Source: CAYXPG01 sp964564845 (GTDB lineage: Bacteria > Planctomycetota > Phycisphaerae > Sedimentisphaerales > Anaerobacaceae). From it: a DNA stretch of 16,298 bases. Positions 7,855 to 15,334 of this stretch are shown piece by piece; position 1 is the stretch's first letter, and every line of letters starts with the position of its first letter. The position numbers and the translations under genes were made by a program. The stretch covers positions 1-16,298 of the forward strand of contig CAZMCN010000040.1 in NCBI GenBank assembly GCA_964564845.1, read 5' to 3'. Below the pieces are notes generated by a model that was not told where the DNA came from, made no database searches, and saw only the letters and a program-made list of their open reading frames with translations.

Positions 7855-7883
7855 AAGTTATCACCGGCCTGATTAATTGTCAA
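7855..7883 (-). promoter_or_regulatory. Strong sigma-70-like promoter of the SH3-domain gene
   Basis: On the minus strand a perfect -35 TTGACA (7878-7883) and a -10 TAACTT (7855-7860) are separated by 17 bases. TG one base before the -10 adds an extended -10 element that may compensate for the weak hexamer. The leader to ATG 7778 is about 70 bases. The T/A-rich runs at 7884-7930, between this promoter and the preceding gene, hold no gene. Confidence 0.6.
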
Positions 7884-7940
7884 CTTTTTTATTTTTTGAA
7901 AAAAAGATTTCCCTTTTTTATTGTTTTCTAAGATTTGCGA

Positions 7941-7980
7941 GGGGTTCCGCAAATGCGTTACTTCGCATTTGGTGGGCCCC
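7941..7980 (-). repeat. Palindromic repeat, copy A, containing the stop codon of the pseudouridine synthase
   Basis: On the minus strand CAAATGCG (7964-7971) and CGCATTTG (7950-7957) form a perfect 8-bp stem around the loop AAGTAA, with GGGG/CCCC at the outer ends. The TAA in the loop is the stop codon of the gene ending at 7958, and the last residues GPPNAK are encoded by the repeat. A related copy with compensating stem changes is at 10040-10076. It could also act as a weak hairpin terminator or 3' stabiliser. Confidence 0.7.
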
Positions 7981-8923
7981 GATACTTTCTGAGCATATCG
8001 AGCAGGTTCTGCATATCATCGGGCAGAGGGGCTTCGAACTTCATCAATTTATCGGTTGTTGGGTGTTTGAATTCGAGTGTAGCGGCGTGGAGAGCATAGC
8101 GACTGATGAGCGGCTGCTGAAGGGCGGGTTCGCCATCCTGCAGTTGCCAGGGATAAACAAGTTTGCCGCCATATATATTGTCGCCGACGATTGGATGTTT
8201 GATATAAGAGAGATGTACCCGTATCTGATGCGTTCGGCCGGTTTTTGGTTTTAGCTTCAGCAAGGAGTAACCGTGGAATTTTTCAATGACCTCGTAAAAT
8301 GTGACTGCTTCTTTGCCTATTTCCGGCCTGACGGCATATTTTTCTCTAACCCTGGGATGGACGCCGAGGGGGACGTTTATACGGTCGGCGGTCAGTTCGG
8401 GGATGCCGTGTACTATAGCGAGATAGCTTTTTTGGTTTTGTCTGCGTTCGAATTGTTTGGCGATTTTGAACTGGGCGGTGTCATTTTTTGTAACGACCAT
8501 AACGCCGGTGGTGTCTTTGTCGAGACGGTGAACGATGCCTGGTCTGAATTCGCCCAGTCCGCTGGAGAGTTTGTCTGAATAAAAGGCCAGTGCGTTTACC
8601 AGGGTACCGTGAGTGTTACCGCGGGCGGGGTGGACAATCATATCGGGCTGCTTGTTGAGGACAATAATATCATCGTCTTCATAAATTATGTTCAGCGGGA
8701 TATTTTCGGGCAGAATTTCTTTGGTCGGCAGTTGCGGCAGGGCAAGTTCGATTTTGTCGCCTGGACTTAACTTAAAGCTTTTATTTACTACTTTGCCGTT
8801 GACCTTAACGGCGCCGGCGGCGATTTGCTTCTGGAGCAGACGCCTGCTGAAATTGCTGAACCTGCCGTGCAGGTATTTGTCAATCCTGCGCTGCTTGATG
8901 GAATTTCCGACATGAAGTGTCAA
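7958..8923 (-). CDS. RluA/RluD-family 23S rRNA pseudouridine synthase
   Basis: Converts specific uridines of RNA, usually 23S rRNA, to pseudouridine in the cytoplasm. From TTG 8923 the product is 321 residues, normal for the family. An S4 RNA-binding domain spans about 12-60 (RRIDKYLHGRFSNFSRRLLQ to SPGDKIEL). The catalytic domain contains HPARGNTHGTLVNAL (98-112), the diagnostic HRLDKDTTG (132-140, catalytic Asp135), KSYLAIVHG and the KPKTGRTHQIRVHL block. The target could be that of RluD, RluC or another relative; sequence alone does not say. The start is unclear. TTG 8923 has no good ribosome site, whereas a strong AGGAGAG lies seven bases before an ATA at 8953 in the same open frame, which would add ten residues. 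The last six residues and the stop come from a palindromic repeat. It lies about 70-100 bases behind the TPR gene on the same strand, so an operon is likely. Confidence 0.93.
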   Translation of the reverse strand: MTLHVGNSIKQRRIDKYLHGRFSNFSRRLLQKQIAAGAVKVNGKVVNKSFKLSPGDKIELALPQLPTKEILPENIPLNIIYEDDDIIVLNKQPDMIVHPARGNTHGTLVNALAFYSDKLSSGLGEFRPGIVHRLDKDTTGVMVVTKNDTAQFKIAKQFERRQNQKSYLAIVHGIPELTADRINVPLGVHPRVREKYAVRPEIGKEAVTFYEVIEKFHGYSLLKLKPKTGRTHQIRVHLSYIKHPIVGDNIYGGKLVYPWQLQDGEPALQQPLISRYALHAATLEFKHPTTDKLMKFEAPLPDDMQNLLDMLRKYRGPPNAK

Positions 8924-9025
8924 AGGCCAGCCGTCTGTATTAGTATCTTGTATTTCGTCTCTCCTGTTTTACATCCTGCAAAAAAAGAGTACTTATACTT
9001 AATTTTTGATAGTTTTAGATAATTA

Positions 9026-9862
9026 TTAGCCGGGCAGATTGGCATCAACGATATTTAAGTTGGTATCAACCCCGTTAGAAATTTTCCTTTTTGTGGAATT
9101 TCTAACGGGGTCAACTGGCCCTGGATTGCTGTCAACAGGAGTTGTTGTTAACTGCGGCAGTATGGTTTCGATGTTTTGCGGCACTGGTGGTTTGCTAAAG
9201 ACTATTTCCTGTCGATAGTCTGCAATTTCATTTAGACGTTGCTTTGTCTGAACAGCAGCTACGGTTCCTTCAAGATTTGGGTCGGTGGTAATTTCATAGT
9301 ATATTTGTTGAGCTGTTTCGAAGTTTCCGAGTTCCTCTTCGCATAGTCCCAGTCCGAATTTAGCTGCTGCGGCCAGGGGCGGATATGCCGCTGCCTTTTC
9401 GATTGCCTTAACGTAGCTTTCCCTGGCACGGTTTATTTGAGCTGTTATGTCTTGGGTGTTTGCTTTTTCGAGTCTGTAATGTAACTCGGCGCGCAGTGCT
9501 TCGGCTCGTTTGATTAAGGCGAAAGCGGCCATTTGGTTGTTGTTTGCGTTTTGGGCGGCTGCCTGGAGACTATCGGCGACTTTCATGAGCATATAAGAGG
9601 TGTCAAGCCCTCTGATATGGTCGTTGAGGATTTTCGTTTTTCCCTGCGCCAATTGGCTGATGAGGCTTGTCAAATGGAGCTGTTTTTTTACAGATACGAC
9701 GTTTTTTTGGTACCTATTCCAGAAATATGAGCCTCCGGCGAGGACAATGACTACAGATACGTAGATAATTACTCTGAGGTTTTTCTTTGCCCATTGCGGC
9801 AGGTTGCTCAGCCACTCGGCCAGTTCATTGGTTTTCATTTCGTGACGGTGTGCGGGCTTCAT
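9026..9862 (-). CDS. YfgM/CpoB-like TPR membrane protein
   Basis: A single-pass membrane protein with tetratricopeptide-like helices, resembling the TPR_21 group (YfgM-type) that assists the Sec translocon or envelope assembly; its partner here is unknown. ATG 9862 is chosen for its GGAG ribosome site seven bases upstream. The frame extends to ATG 9916, which has none, and a third Met opens the conserved-looking MKTNELAEWLSNLPQW. The membrane helix is VIIYVSVVIVLAGGSYFW, followed by helices rich in Ala/Gln/Lys. A clear TPR-like unit is AAAAKFGLGLCEEELGNFETAQQIYYEI. The C-terminal 50 residues are a Pro/Asp/Asn-rich tail, interrupted by DPVRNSTKRKISNGV, which is encoded by a perfect inverted repeat and is probably inserted DNA read in frame. 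A promoter at 9945-9973 drives it, and the pseudouridine synthase gene follows. Confidence 0.72.
   Translation of the reverse strand: MKPAHRHEMKTNELAEWLSNLPQWAKKNLRVIIYVSVVIVLAGGSYFWNRYQKNVVSVKKQLHLTSLISQLAQGKTKILNDHIRGLDTSYMLMKVADSLQAAAQNANNNQMAAFALIKRAEALRAELHYRLEKANTQDITAQINRARESYVKAIEKAAAYPPLAAAAKFGLGLCEEELGNFETAQQIYYEITTDPNLEGTVAAVQTKQRLNEIADYRQEIVFSKPPVPQNIETILPQLTTTPVDSNPGPVDPVRNSTKRKISNGVDTNLNIVDANLPG
9069..9111. repeat. 15-bp inverted repeat inside the TPR gene
   Basis: ACCCCGTTAGAAATT (9069-9083) and its exact reverse complement (9097-9111) flank a 13-base spacer. The pair is read in frame by the TPR gene as DPVRNSTKRKISNGV in the unstructured tail. This kind of long perfect palindrome in a disordered protein tail is typical of a mobile palindromic element tolerated in coding sequence. 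No second copy is present in the window. Confidence 0.75.
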
Positions 9863-9944
9863 TTCTTTCTCCGTTAAATATTCTTCCGAAATAGTTTTAT
9901 TTGCGTCCTGATTCATCAGGAATTATTTTTTGACGCAGGGCGGC

Positions 9945-9973
9945 ATTATAGCAAAAATTGTTTTGTCTTGCAA
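9945..9973 (-). promoter_or_regulatory. Promoter of the TPR/pseudouridine-synthase transcript
   Basis: On the minus strand a -35 TTGCAA (9968-9973) and a perfect -10 TATAAT (9945-9950) are separated by exactly 17 bases. The -35 is palindromic and is also used by the divergent promoter at 9968-9996. The leader is about 30 bases to ATG 9916 or 80 bases to ATG 9862. Confidence 0.6.
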
Positions 9974-9996
9974 TAGATTCGAGCTGCGGCTAAAAT
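9968..9996 (+). promoter_or_regulatory. Promoter of the S55 peptidase operon
   Basis: A -35 TTGCAA (9968-9973) and a -10 TAAAAT (9991-9996) are separated by exactly 17 bases. The transcript would begin near 10003 and carry a leader of about 95 bases that includes the hairpin repeat at 10040-10076. No other promoter of this quality is seen before the later genes of the cluster. Confidence 0.55.
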
Positions 9997-10039
9997 TTCA
10001 GCTGATGGGTCGTTGAGATAGGCTTTTTCTGTTAATTGC

Positions 10040-10076
10040 GGGGCCCCAAACGCAAAGTAATGCGTTGGGCAGCCCC
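10040..10076 (+). repeat. Palindromic repeat, copy B, in the leader of the S55 operon
   Basis: AACGCA (10049-10054) and TGCGTT (10061-10066) pair around the loop AAGTAA. Further pairs are CC/GG, and GGGGC (10040-10044) with GCCCC (10072-10076) at the base. It matches copy A at 7941-7980 in loop and outline, but its stem bases differ in a compensating way. It ends 22 bases before the start codon at 10099, so it may affect translation or transcript stability. Confidence 0.65.
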
Positions 10077-10098
10077 GGGCCTTTTTGAAAGGGTGTAA

Positions 10099-12042
10099 AT
10101 GTTAAAAGTTTTCGCAAAGCNNNNNNNNNNNNNNNNNNNNNNNNNNNNNNNNNNNNNNNNNNNNNNNNNNNNNNNNNNNNNNNNNNNNNNNNNNNNNNNN
10201 NNNNNNNNNNNNNNNNNNNNCGCGGATAATCCGCAAAGAAGCCCAATTCCGGATGTCGTAAAGGACATTTGGGACCCGGCCAGATATATTGCTATTGATG
10301 AAATTGAGCCCGGGATGGATGCATACTGTCTTACCTGTTATAAGGGCACAGAGGTTGAAAAGTTTGGTTTGAAGGTTTTGGATGTAGTGCGTGATGTATC
10401 TGCCGGCAGAGATATGATTTTGGTTGAGGGCACTGATGAGCGTTTTATCCACACCGGCCCGGTTGGCGGCTGCAGCGGCTCGCCCGTCTATATAGAAGGC
10501 CGATTGGCAGGGGCACTGGCTTACGGGTGGCTTTACAGTAAAGACCCGCTTTATGGTGCGACACCGATTGCGGAGATGCTCAGGGTTGGGCGTCTCGGCG
10601 GTTTTGAACAATCGCAGGAGGAAACAGGGTTTGTGTTTGATTTTTCCAGGCCCATCGATTTTGCCGAGATTGACAGGCAAATAAAAGGGTACAAGAGGAT
10701 GGTCTCGGAAAGGAAGGGTCGCGGCTTATACTCTTACAACCTGCATACTTTGGCCCCTTTGCCTTGCCCTTTGGTTACTTGTGGTTTGCCTGCGCAGGTT
10801 GCAGAGCAGCTGGATGCCTCGGTCAGTCCTTTTGGATTTATGGTTGTTTCCGGTGTCGGCAGCCAGAATTTATTACTCGAATCGCAGAATGCCGAAGATG
10901 AACCGGAGAGGCCAGGATTGGTCTCCGGTGCCAGTCTGGCTGTTCCGGTGGTAACAGGCGATATAATGATGGCAGTGGTAGGAACGGCTACCGAGGTTGT
11001 CGGTGAGAAGGTCTATGGTTACGGGCACGGCTTTCTTGGTTATGGACAGATAGATTTGCCGATAGCCACAGCTCAGGTGCACACGGTGGTATCGAGCATA
11101 GTTCGTTCTTTCAAGTTTTCCCGTGCTCTTGATATAGTCGGCGCTCTGAGAAGGGATGAATCGACTGGAGTTTACGGTCAAATCGGTGCAGAGGCCAGGA
11201 TGATACCGCTGACGATAAAGGTGGACCGTTACAACGACAGTGAGAGGCGTGTGTATAACTGCCGGCTTTGTGATAATCGGGTGCTTACGCCGGACGTGCT
11301 TGGTTCTGCGGTTGCCGGTGCGTGCCTTCAGTTCGGTCAATTTCCGCCGGAGCATACGGTCAGATATAAGGCAACTATTGAAGTTGAGGGCGGCGAATCT
11401 ATCGTTTCTGAGAATGTTTCAACCGGCAGCGGGCCTGCTGAATTGTTAATGGAAAGTGTCGGCTCAGTTACGCTGCTTATGAATAATCCGTTCGCAAAGG
11501 TTGATATAAAATCGGTGGATTTTGAAGTTGGCATAACGGAGAAAAACATCTTTTCGCATATATGGTCGGTCGATTTGTCTGATTCTGTCGTCAAGCCGGG
11601 ACAGACGGTTGATATTTCGGTGATTTTGGAGTCTGTCCGCGCTGAGAAGAAGAGATACAACTGGAGCCTGAGGGTTCCGGACGACCTTGGTGCGGGCAAG
11701 TACGAATTGATAGTTACAGGCTGGCGCGGGTATCTGGATTTTCTTAAAGAGGCTGTGCCATATCGATTTGTTGCACAAAGTGTGCCGAGTTTGATTGAGT
11801 CGATTAATGATGTTTTGGCTATCAAGAGGGATAAGTTGTATTTTCTTTTGGTTTTGCCGGCGGGCGGCGTTGCTGTGGAAAGAGAAGAGCTTCCTGATTT
11901 GCCTGCTACCAAGGTGCTTGTTTTGCAGGATGCGAAAAGAACGCTGAAGATACGTCCTTTTCAGCACTGGCTCGAAAATATTGTGGAGACCGGCACAGTC
12001 GTTATCGATAAGAAGATTATGCGCATAACAGTGGAAAAATAA
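10099..12042 (+). CDS. SpoIVB-type S55 peptidase domain protein, interrupted by a scaffold gap
   Basis: A protein with the SpoIVB/S55 serine peptidase fold, known from sporulation signalling in Firmicutes but also common in non-sporulating phyla. ATG 10099 follows AAGGGTG. The first seven residues MLKVFAK are seen, then 100 N (10121-10220), so the expected signal peptide is hidden and continuity of frame across the gap is assumed. After the gap: GMDAYCLTCYKGTEVEKFGL, then the nucleophile region VGGCSGSPVYIEGRLAGALAYGW (GCSGSP, Ser near residue 126 if the gap is really 100 bases; the usual form is GMSGSP). Next comes SKDPLYGATPIAEML, and later GDIMMAVVGTATEV, YGYGHGFLGYG, SFKFSRALDIVGALRRDESTG and GAEARMIPL, all typical of the family. 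The remaining ~250 residues are a beta-rich C-terminal region with no clear match. First gene of a tight cluster; the propeller gene starts 12 bases after it. Confidence 0.85.
   Translation: MLKVFAKXXXXXXXXXXXXXXXXXXXXXXXXXXXXXXXXXXADNPQRSPIPDVVKDIWDPARYIAIDEIEPGMDAYCLTCYKGTEVEKFGLKVLDVVRDVSAGRDMILVEGTDERFIHTGPVGGCSGSPVYIEGRLAGALAYGWLYSKDPLYGATPIAEMLRVGRLGGFEQSQEETGFVFDFSRPIDFAEIDRQIKGYKRMVSERKGRGLYSYNLHTLAPLPCPLVTCGLPAQVAEQLDASVSPFGFMVVSGVGSQNLLLESQNAEDEPERPGLVSGASLAVPVVTGDIMMAVVGTATEVVGEKVYGYGHGFLGYGQIDLPIATAQVHTVVSSIVRSFKFSRALDIVGALRRDESTGVYGQIGAEARMIPLTIKVDRYNDSERRVYNCRLCDNRVLTPDVLGSAVAGACLQFGQFPPEHTVRYKATIEVEGGESIVSENVSTGSGPAELLMESVGSVTLLMNNPFAKVDIKSVDFEVGITEKNIFSHIWSVDLSDSVVKPGQTVDISVILESVRAEKKRYNWSLRVPDDLGAGKYELIVTGWRGYLDFLKEAVPYRFVAQSVPSLIESINDVLAIKRDKLYFLLVLPAGGVAVEREELPDLPATKVLVLQDAKRTLKIRPFQHWLENIVETGTVVIDKKIMRITVEK
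10121..10220. other. 100-base run of N (scaffold gap)
   Basis: Exactly 100 unknown bases, the conventional filler for a gap of unknown size between joined contigs. True length and content are not known. It removes the signal peptide and N-terminal part of the S55 gene, and the reading frame across it cannot be verified from this sequence. Confidence 0.99.
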
Positions 12043-12054
12043 TAGGAGTTAAAA

Positions 12055-14391
12055 ATGAAAATCAATGAACGGAAAACATCGATTGGAAATTTAATGCCGC
12101 CGGGTTTTATGCTTTGCTTTTATATTTTCAGCTTTTCGATTTTAGTTTGTATGTCGGGTTACCCCTGCTGGGCGGTTACCAGCAAGGTTACCCGTCACAG
12201 CAGCAGTGTGGATTTATTGGCAGGCGAGACGGATAATACGATAGTTGACTCGAAGGGCACAATCCGGCTCGGCCGGGTGGCGGAATCGCTGGCGGGTGAG
12301 TTTGAAAATGTCTGGTCTATAAACACTATCGTTGTCAGCGGCGGAAGTGTTTACTTGGGGACAAGTCCCAACGGAGGCGTTTACAAATACAGTCTTGGTG
12401 AACTAAATGATGTTTACCAGGCTGAGGTGCCGAAAAGTCAGAGCGCCGAACCCGACAGTAATGAGCCCAACGCCGTCAGCGGCGAGCCCAACATTGTTGA
12501 GAGAGAGAAATACCTGGCGAATGAGCATATTTTTGCGATGGCAACCGATATATCCGGCCGGCTTTTGGTCGGTATAAGCGGTAGAAGATGCGTTCTGTGC
12601 CGACTCGAAGCAGAGCAAATGAAAACGATTTTTGAGCCGAACGACGCCAAATATATCTTTGCGATAGCCGTTGATGACAGCGGTGAGATTTATCTGGGCA
12701 CCGGGCCGGAAGGTAAGGTCTATAAGCTCGATTCAAATGTCGAAGAAGCACAGCTTATTTATGACAGCACCGATAAGAACATACTTTCGCTTGCAATTGG
12801 AAATGACGGATTTGTTTATGCCGGCAGTGACAATCGTGGGCTTGTTTACAAGATAGACCCTCGTGCCCGGACGGCAACGGTCTTATATGACAGTGACCAG
12901 CCGGAGATTACTGCTCTGATGTTTTCACGTAGCGGTCGGGCCGCCCCAACAACTGTCAAGGATATTGGCGGGGAGGATTTGTATGCAGCGGCAACATTGG
13001 CCAAAATTATTGCTGCCCAGACGAAATTTGCGTCTGAACATCCTTTTGCCGGTCGGCCTGAACCTGAATCGCCTGCTCAGGCAAAGACCGGTGCGAATGA
13101 AAGCGGGCTGAAACTGGAAGTAGCGAATACGAAAAAAGAAGCCGGTAAGGAACCTGCCCAGCGACCGGCACCGGCCCGCGAGCCATCAAAACCGGGCAAG
13201 GCCAGTTACATTTACAGGATAACCGGCGATGGCTTTGTTAGCGAGATATTCAGTGAAGCGGCGGTTTTTTTCTGTCTAACCGAACAGGATGAAAAGCTTT
13301 TTATCGGGACCGGTAATAACGGTCGGTTCTTTTCTGTTGAGCCGGCTACGGAGGAGAAAGCAATTATTTATGAGGACAAAGAGGCCTCGCAGATTACTGC
13401 AGCGGTAGTTGTGGGCGATGACATTTACTTAGGCACAGCCAATCCTGCAAAACTGATATTGCTGCGTAAGGCTTTTGCTTTCGAAGGCAGTTATACGTCG
13501 AAACTTATCGATGCGTCTCAGCCTGCCAGATGGGGCAAGCTGCAAATCGAAGCCGACATTCCCGAAGGCAGTACGGTTTTAGCTTCTTGTCGCAGCGGGA
13601 ATGTCAAGGATGTGAACGACCCGACTTTTTCTGAGTGGACCGAGCCCCAGCAGGTAACAGGACCGATAGAGACGGGTTGTCCGGCGGGGCGGTTCTGTCA
13701 ATATAAACTTATTTTGAAAAGCCCTGACGGCGAAAGAACTCCCGTTGTCAGGGAAATTGCCGTTGCCAGCGCCGTTGCGAATCTTGCACCGAAAATTGAA
13801 TCGGTCACTATTAGTCGAGTGGAGACAGCCGGCCAAGCGGGCGTATTTCAAATAAGCTATAAGACCAAAGATGATAACGATGATAAGCTGATTTATAAAA
13901 TAGATTTTAGAAAGATTACAAGGACGAGCTGGATTGAGCTTGAGGACGATATCGAGAAAGACAGTTTCGAATGGGATGGGAAAACCGTCGAAGACGGACG
14001 GTATGAGCTCAGAGTGACGGCAAGCGATGAAAGGAGCAATACCGATGCGACAAAGTTGACCGGCAGCAGGATATCCGAGCCGGTGGTAGTTGATAATACC
14101 GGGCCGGTTATTAAAAGAAGTCTTGTGAGAAAAGAGGCAAAAAAGGTAACGCTCGAACTGCTGGTATCGGATGAATTAAGCGCTATCGGAAGTGTAAATT
14201 ATACCGTTGACAGCAATAAAGAGTGGATAGGCGCGGTGCCGGACGATTTGGTCTATGACACCACCAACGAAGATTTCACCATTGTTATTGAGGATTTGAA
14301 ACCGGGCGAACATATAATCTCAGTCAAAGCGGCAGATGATGTTGGAAATACAACGTATAAAACTTTCGATGTCAGTATAAAAGACAACTAA
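12055..14391 (+). CDS. Secreted beta-propeller protein with Ig/fibronectin-like C-terminus
   Basis: A 778-residue exported protein, probably a binding or scaffold partner of the S55 peptidase encoded 12 bases upstream. ATG 12055 has AGGAG (12044-12048) at good spacing. A long signal sequence ends near PCWA (about residue 40). Propeller-like blades of about 43-48 residues follow, each with an (I/L).A.A.D..G.(I/L)Y.GT...G.VYK.D pattern: IFAIAVDDSGEIYLGTGPEG, ILSLAIGNDGFVYAGSDNRG, and later LFIGTGNNGRFF and IYLGTANPAKL. A Pro/Ala/Glu/Lys-rich linker (about 330-380) interrupts the propeller. The last ~250 residues look like two Ig- or fibronectin-like domains (KIESVTISRVETAGQ, GRYELRVTASDE, GEHIISVKAADDVGN). 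PQQ-, WD40- and NHL-type propellers cannot be told apart by eye, and no enzyme motif was seen. Confidence 0.75.
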   Translation: MKINERKTSIGNLMPPGFMLCFYIFSFSILVCMSGYPCWAVTSKVTRHSSSVDLLAGETDNTIVDSKGTIRLGRVAESLAGEFENVWSINTIVVSGGSVYLGTSPNGGVYKYSLGELNDVYQAEVPKSQSAEPDSNEPNAVSGEPNIVEREKYLANEHIFAMATDISGRLLVGISGRRCVLCRLEAEQMKTIFEPNDAKYIFAIAVDDSGEIYLGTGPEGKVYKLDSNVEEAQLIYDSTDKNILSLAIGNDGFVYAGSDNRGLVYKIDPRARTATVLYDSDQPEITALMFSRSGRAAPTTVKDIGGEDLYAAATLAKIIAAQTKFASEHPFAGRPEPESPAQAKTGANESGLKLEVANTKKEAGKEPAQRPAPAREPSKPGKASYIYRITGDGFVSEIFSEAAVFFCLTEQDEKLFIGTGNNGRFFSVEPATEEKAIIYEDKEASQITAAVVVGDDIYLGTANPAKLILLRKAFAFEGSYTSKLIDASQPARWGKLQIEADIPEGSTVLASCRSGNVKDVNDPTFSEWTEPQQVTGPIETGCPAGRFCQYKLILKSPDGERTPVVREIAVASAVANLAPKIESVTISRVETAGQAGVFQISYKTKDDNDDKLIYKIDFRKITRTSWIELEDDIEKDSFEWDGKTVEDGRYELRVTASDERSNTDATKLTGSRISEPVVVDNTGPVIKRSLVRKEAKKVTLELLVSDELSAIGSVNYTVDSNKEWIGAVPDDLVYDTTNEDFTIVIEDLKPGEHIISVKAADDVGNTTYKTFDVSIKDN

Positions 14392-14437
14392 GGGGGTTCG
14401 AATTGATGTATGATGCCTGAATAAAGGTATGGGGTTT

Positions 14438-15334
14438 ATGCCAAGAGCGAGACAAAGAAATGAAACTGTGGTAGAGCAAAAGCGGTTTATTGAAACAATA
14501 GTTGAGATTATGAAAAAGGCCGTTGTGTATGGCTCCGATGAGAATAAAAAGGTTATTCAACAACAGTATGAGCAGGAAGAATTGGGGCTGGCAAAGTTTC
14601 AACTGGGAGTGATTTTGGAGGATTTTGAGATAGCGAGAAAAAAACAGGTGCCCTTGTGTCAGGATACCGGCGCTCCTGTTTTCTATATAAAACTTGGAAA
14701 CGAGGTAAGATTGAGCTTTGATTTGAAGAAAGCTCTTGCCGAGGCTGTAAGGCAGGCAACCGAGCAGGTTCCACTAAGAAGAAATGTTGCCCATCCTCTC
14801 AGCAGACAAAATACCAACGACAATACCGGAATGGGTTTTCCCTATACCTTCTTCGATTATTTCGAGGGAGATTATATGGAGGTTTTGTATTATCCTAAAG
14901 GCGGCGGTTCTGAAAATATGAGTAAGCTCAAAATGTTCAATTCCGTTGCTACACTGGATGAGGTTAAGCAGTTCATTATTGAAACGGCCGCTGAATTTAT
15001 GGGCAAGTGCTGCTCTCCTTATACTCTGGGAGTTGGAATAGGCGGAGGTGCCGATATTTGTATGAATATGGCCAAGAAAGCTGCGTTAAGGGAGCCGGGC
15101 GTAAGTAGTAATGACCCACAGACAGCCGAAATGGAGAAGGAGCTGGAAGAGAGGATAAACAGTCTTGGAATCGGGCCGATGGGATTAGGCGGGAAAAAAA
15201 GTTTAATAACAGTTAATATAGAAGTGGTGGGGACTCACCCTTCCACATATCCTGTCGGTATTGCCAATAACTGCTGGCCTGGCAGGAAAGCCTGTGTGAG
15301 ATTTCATCAAGATGGAAGAGTTGAGCATCGTTAA
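14438..15334 (+). CDS. Class I (Fe-S) fumarate hydratase, alpha subunit
   Basis: Large catalytic part of an oxygen-sensitive [4Fe-4S] hydro-lyase, which hydrates fumarate to L-malate in the TCA cycle; the close relative L(+)-tartrate dehydratase TtdA cannot be excluded. ATG 14438 or the in-frame ATG 14429 could start it; GGGG precedes the first, and AAAGG lies too close to the second. Cluster-ligand candidates, counted from ATG 14429, are Cys77 in VPLCQDTG, Cys194/195 in GKCCSPYTLGVGIGGGAD, and Cys282 in NNCWPGRKA, matching the three Cys of class I fumarases. Other family blocks are PLSRQNTNDNTG and LGIGPMGLGGKKS. The protein is about 300 residues, as expected for the separate alpha subunit. 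Its 3' end overlaps the beta-subunit gene by 23 bases, so the two are co-translated. It follows the propeller gene with a 37- to 46-base spacer and no visible promoter or terminator. Confidence 0.9.
   Translation: MPRARQRNETVVEQKRFIETIVEIMKKAVVYGSDENKKVIQQQYEQEELGLAKFQLGVILEDFEIARKKQVPLCQDTGAPVFYIKLGNEVRLSFDLKKALAEAVRQATEQVPLRRNVAHPLSRQNTNDNTGMGFPYTFFDYFEGDYMEVLYYPKGGGSENMSKLKMFNSVATLDEVKQFIIETAAEFMGKCCSPYTLGVGIGGGADICMNMAKKAALREPGVSSNDPQTAEMEKELEERINSLGIGPMGLGGKKSLITVNIEVVGTHPSTYPVGIANNCWPGRKACVRFHQDGRVEHR

Noticed and set aside
7884..7932. T/A-rich runs as a bidirectional terminator
   Set aside because: The possible stem is only A-T pairs with a short loop and lacks the GC-rich hairpin expected of an intrinsic terminator.
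9998..10680. Several minus-strand frames that cross the N gap
   Set aside because: They are open only because N cannot contain stops, and they lie opposite the clear S55 domain frame.
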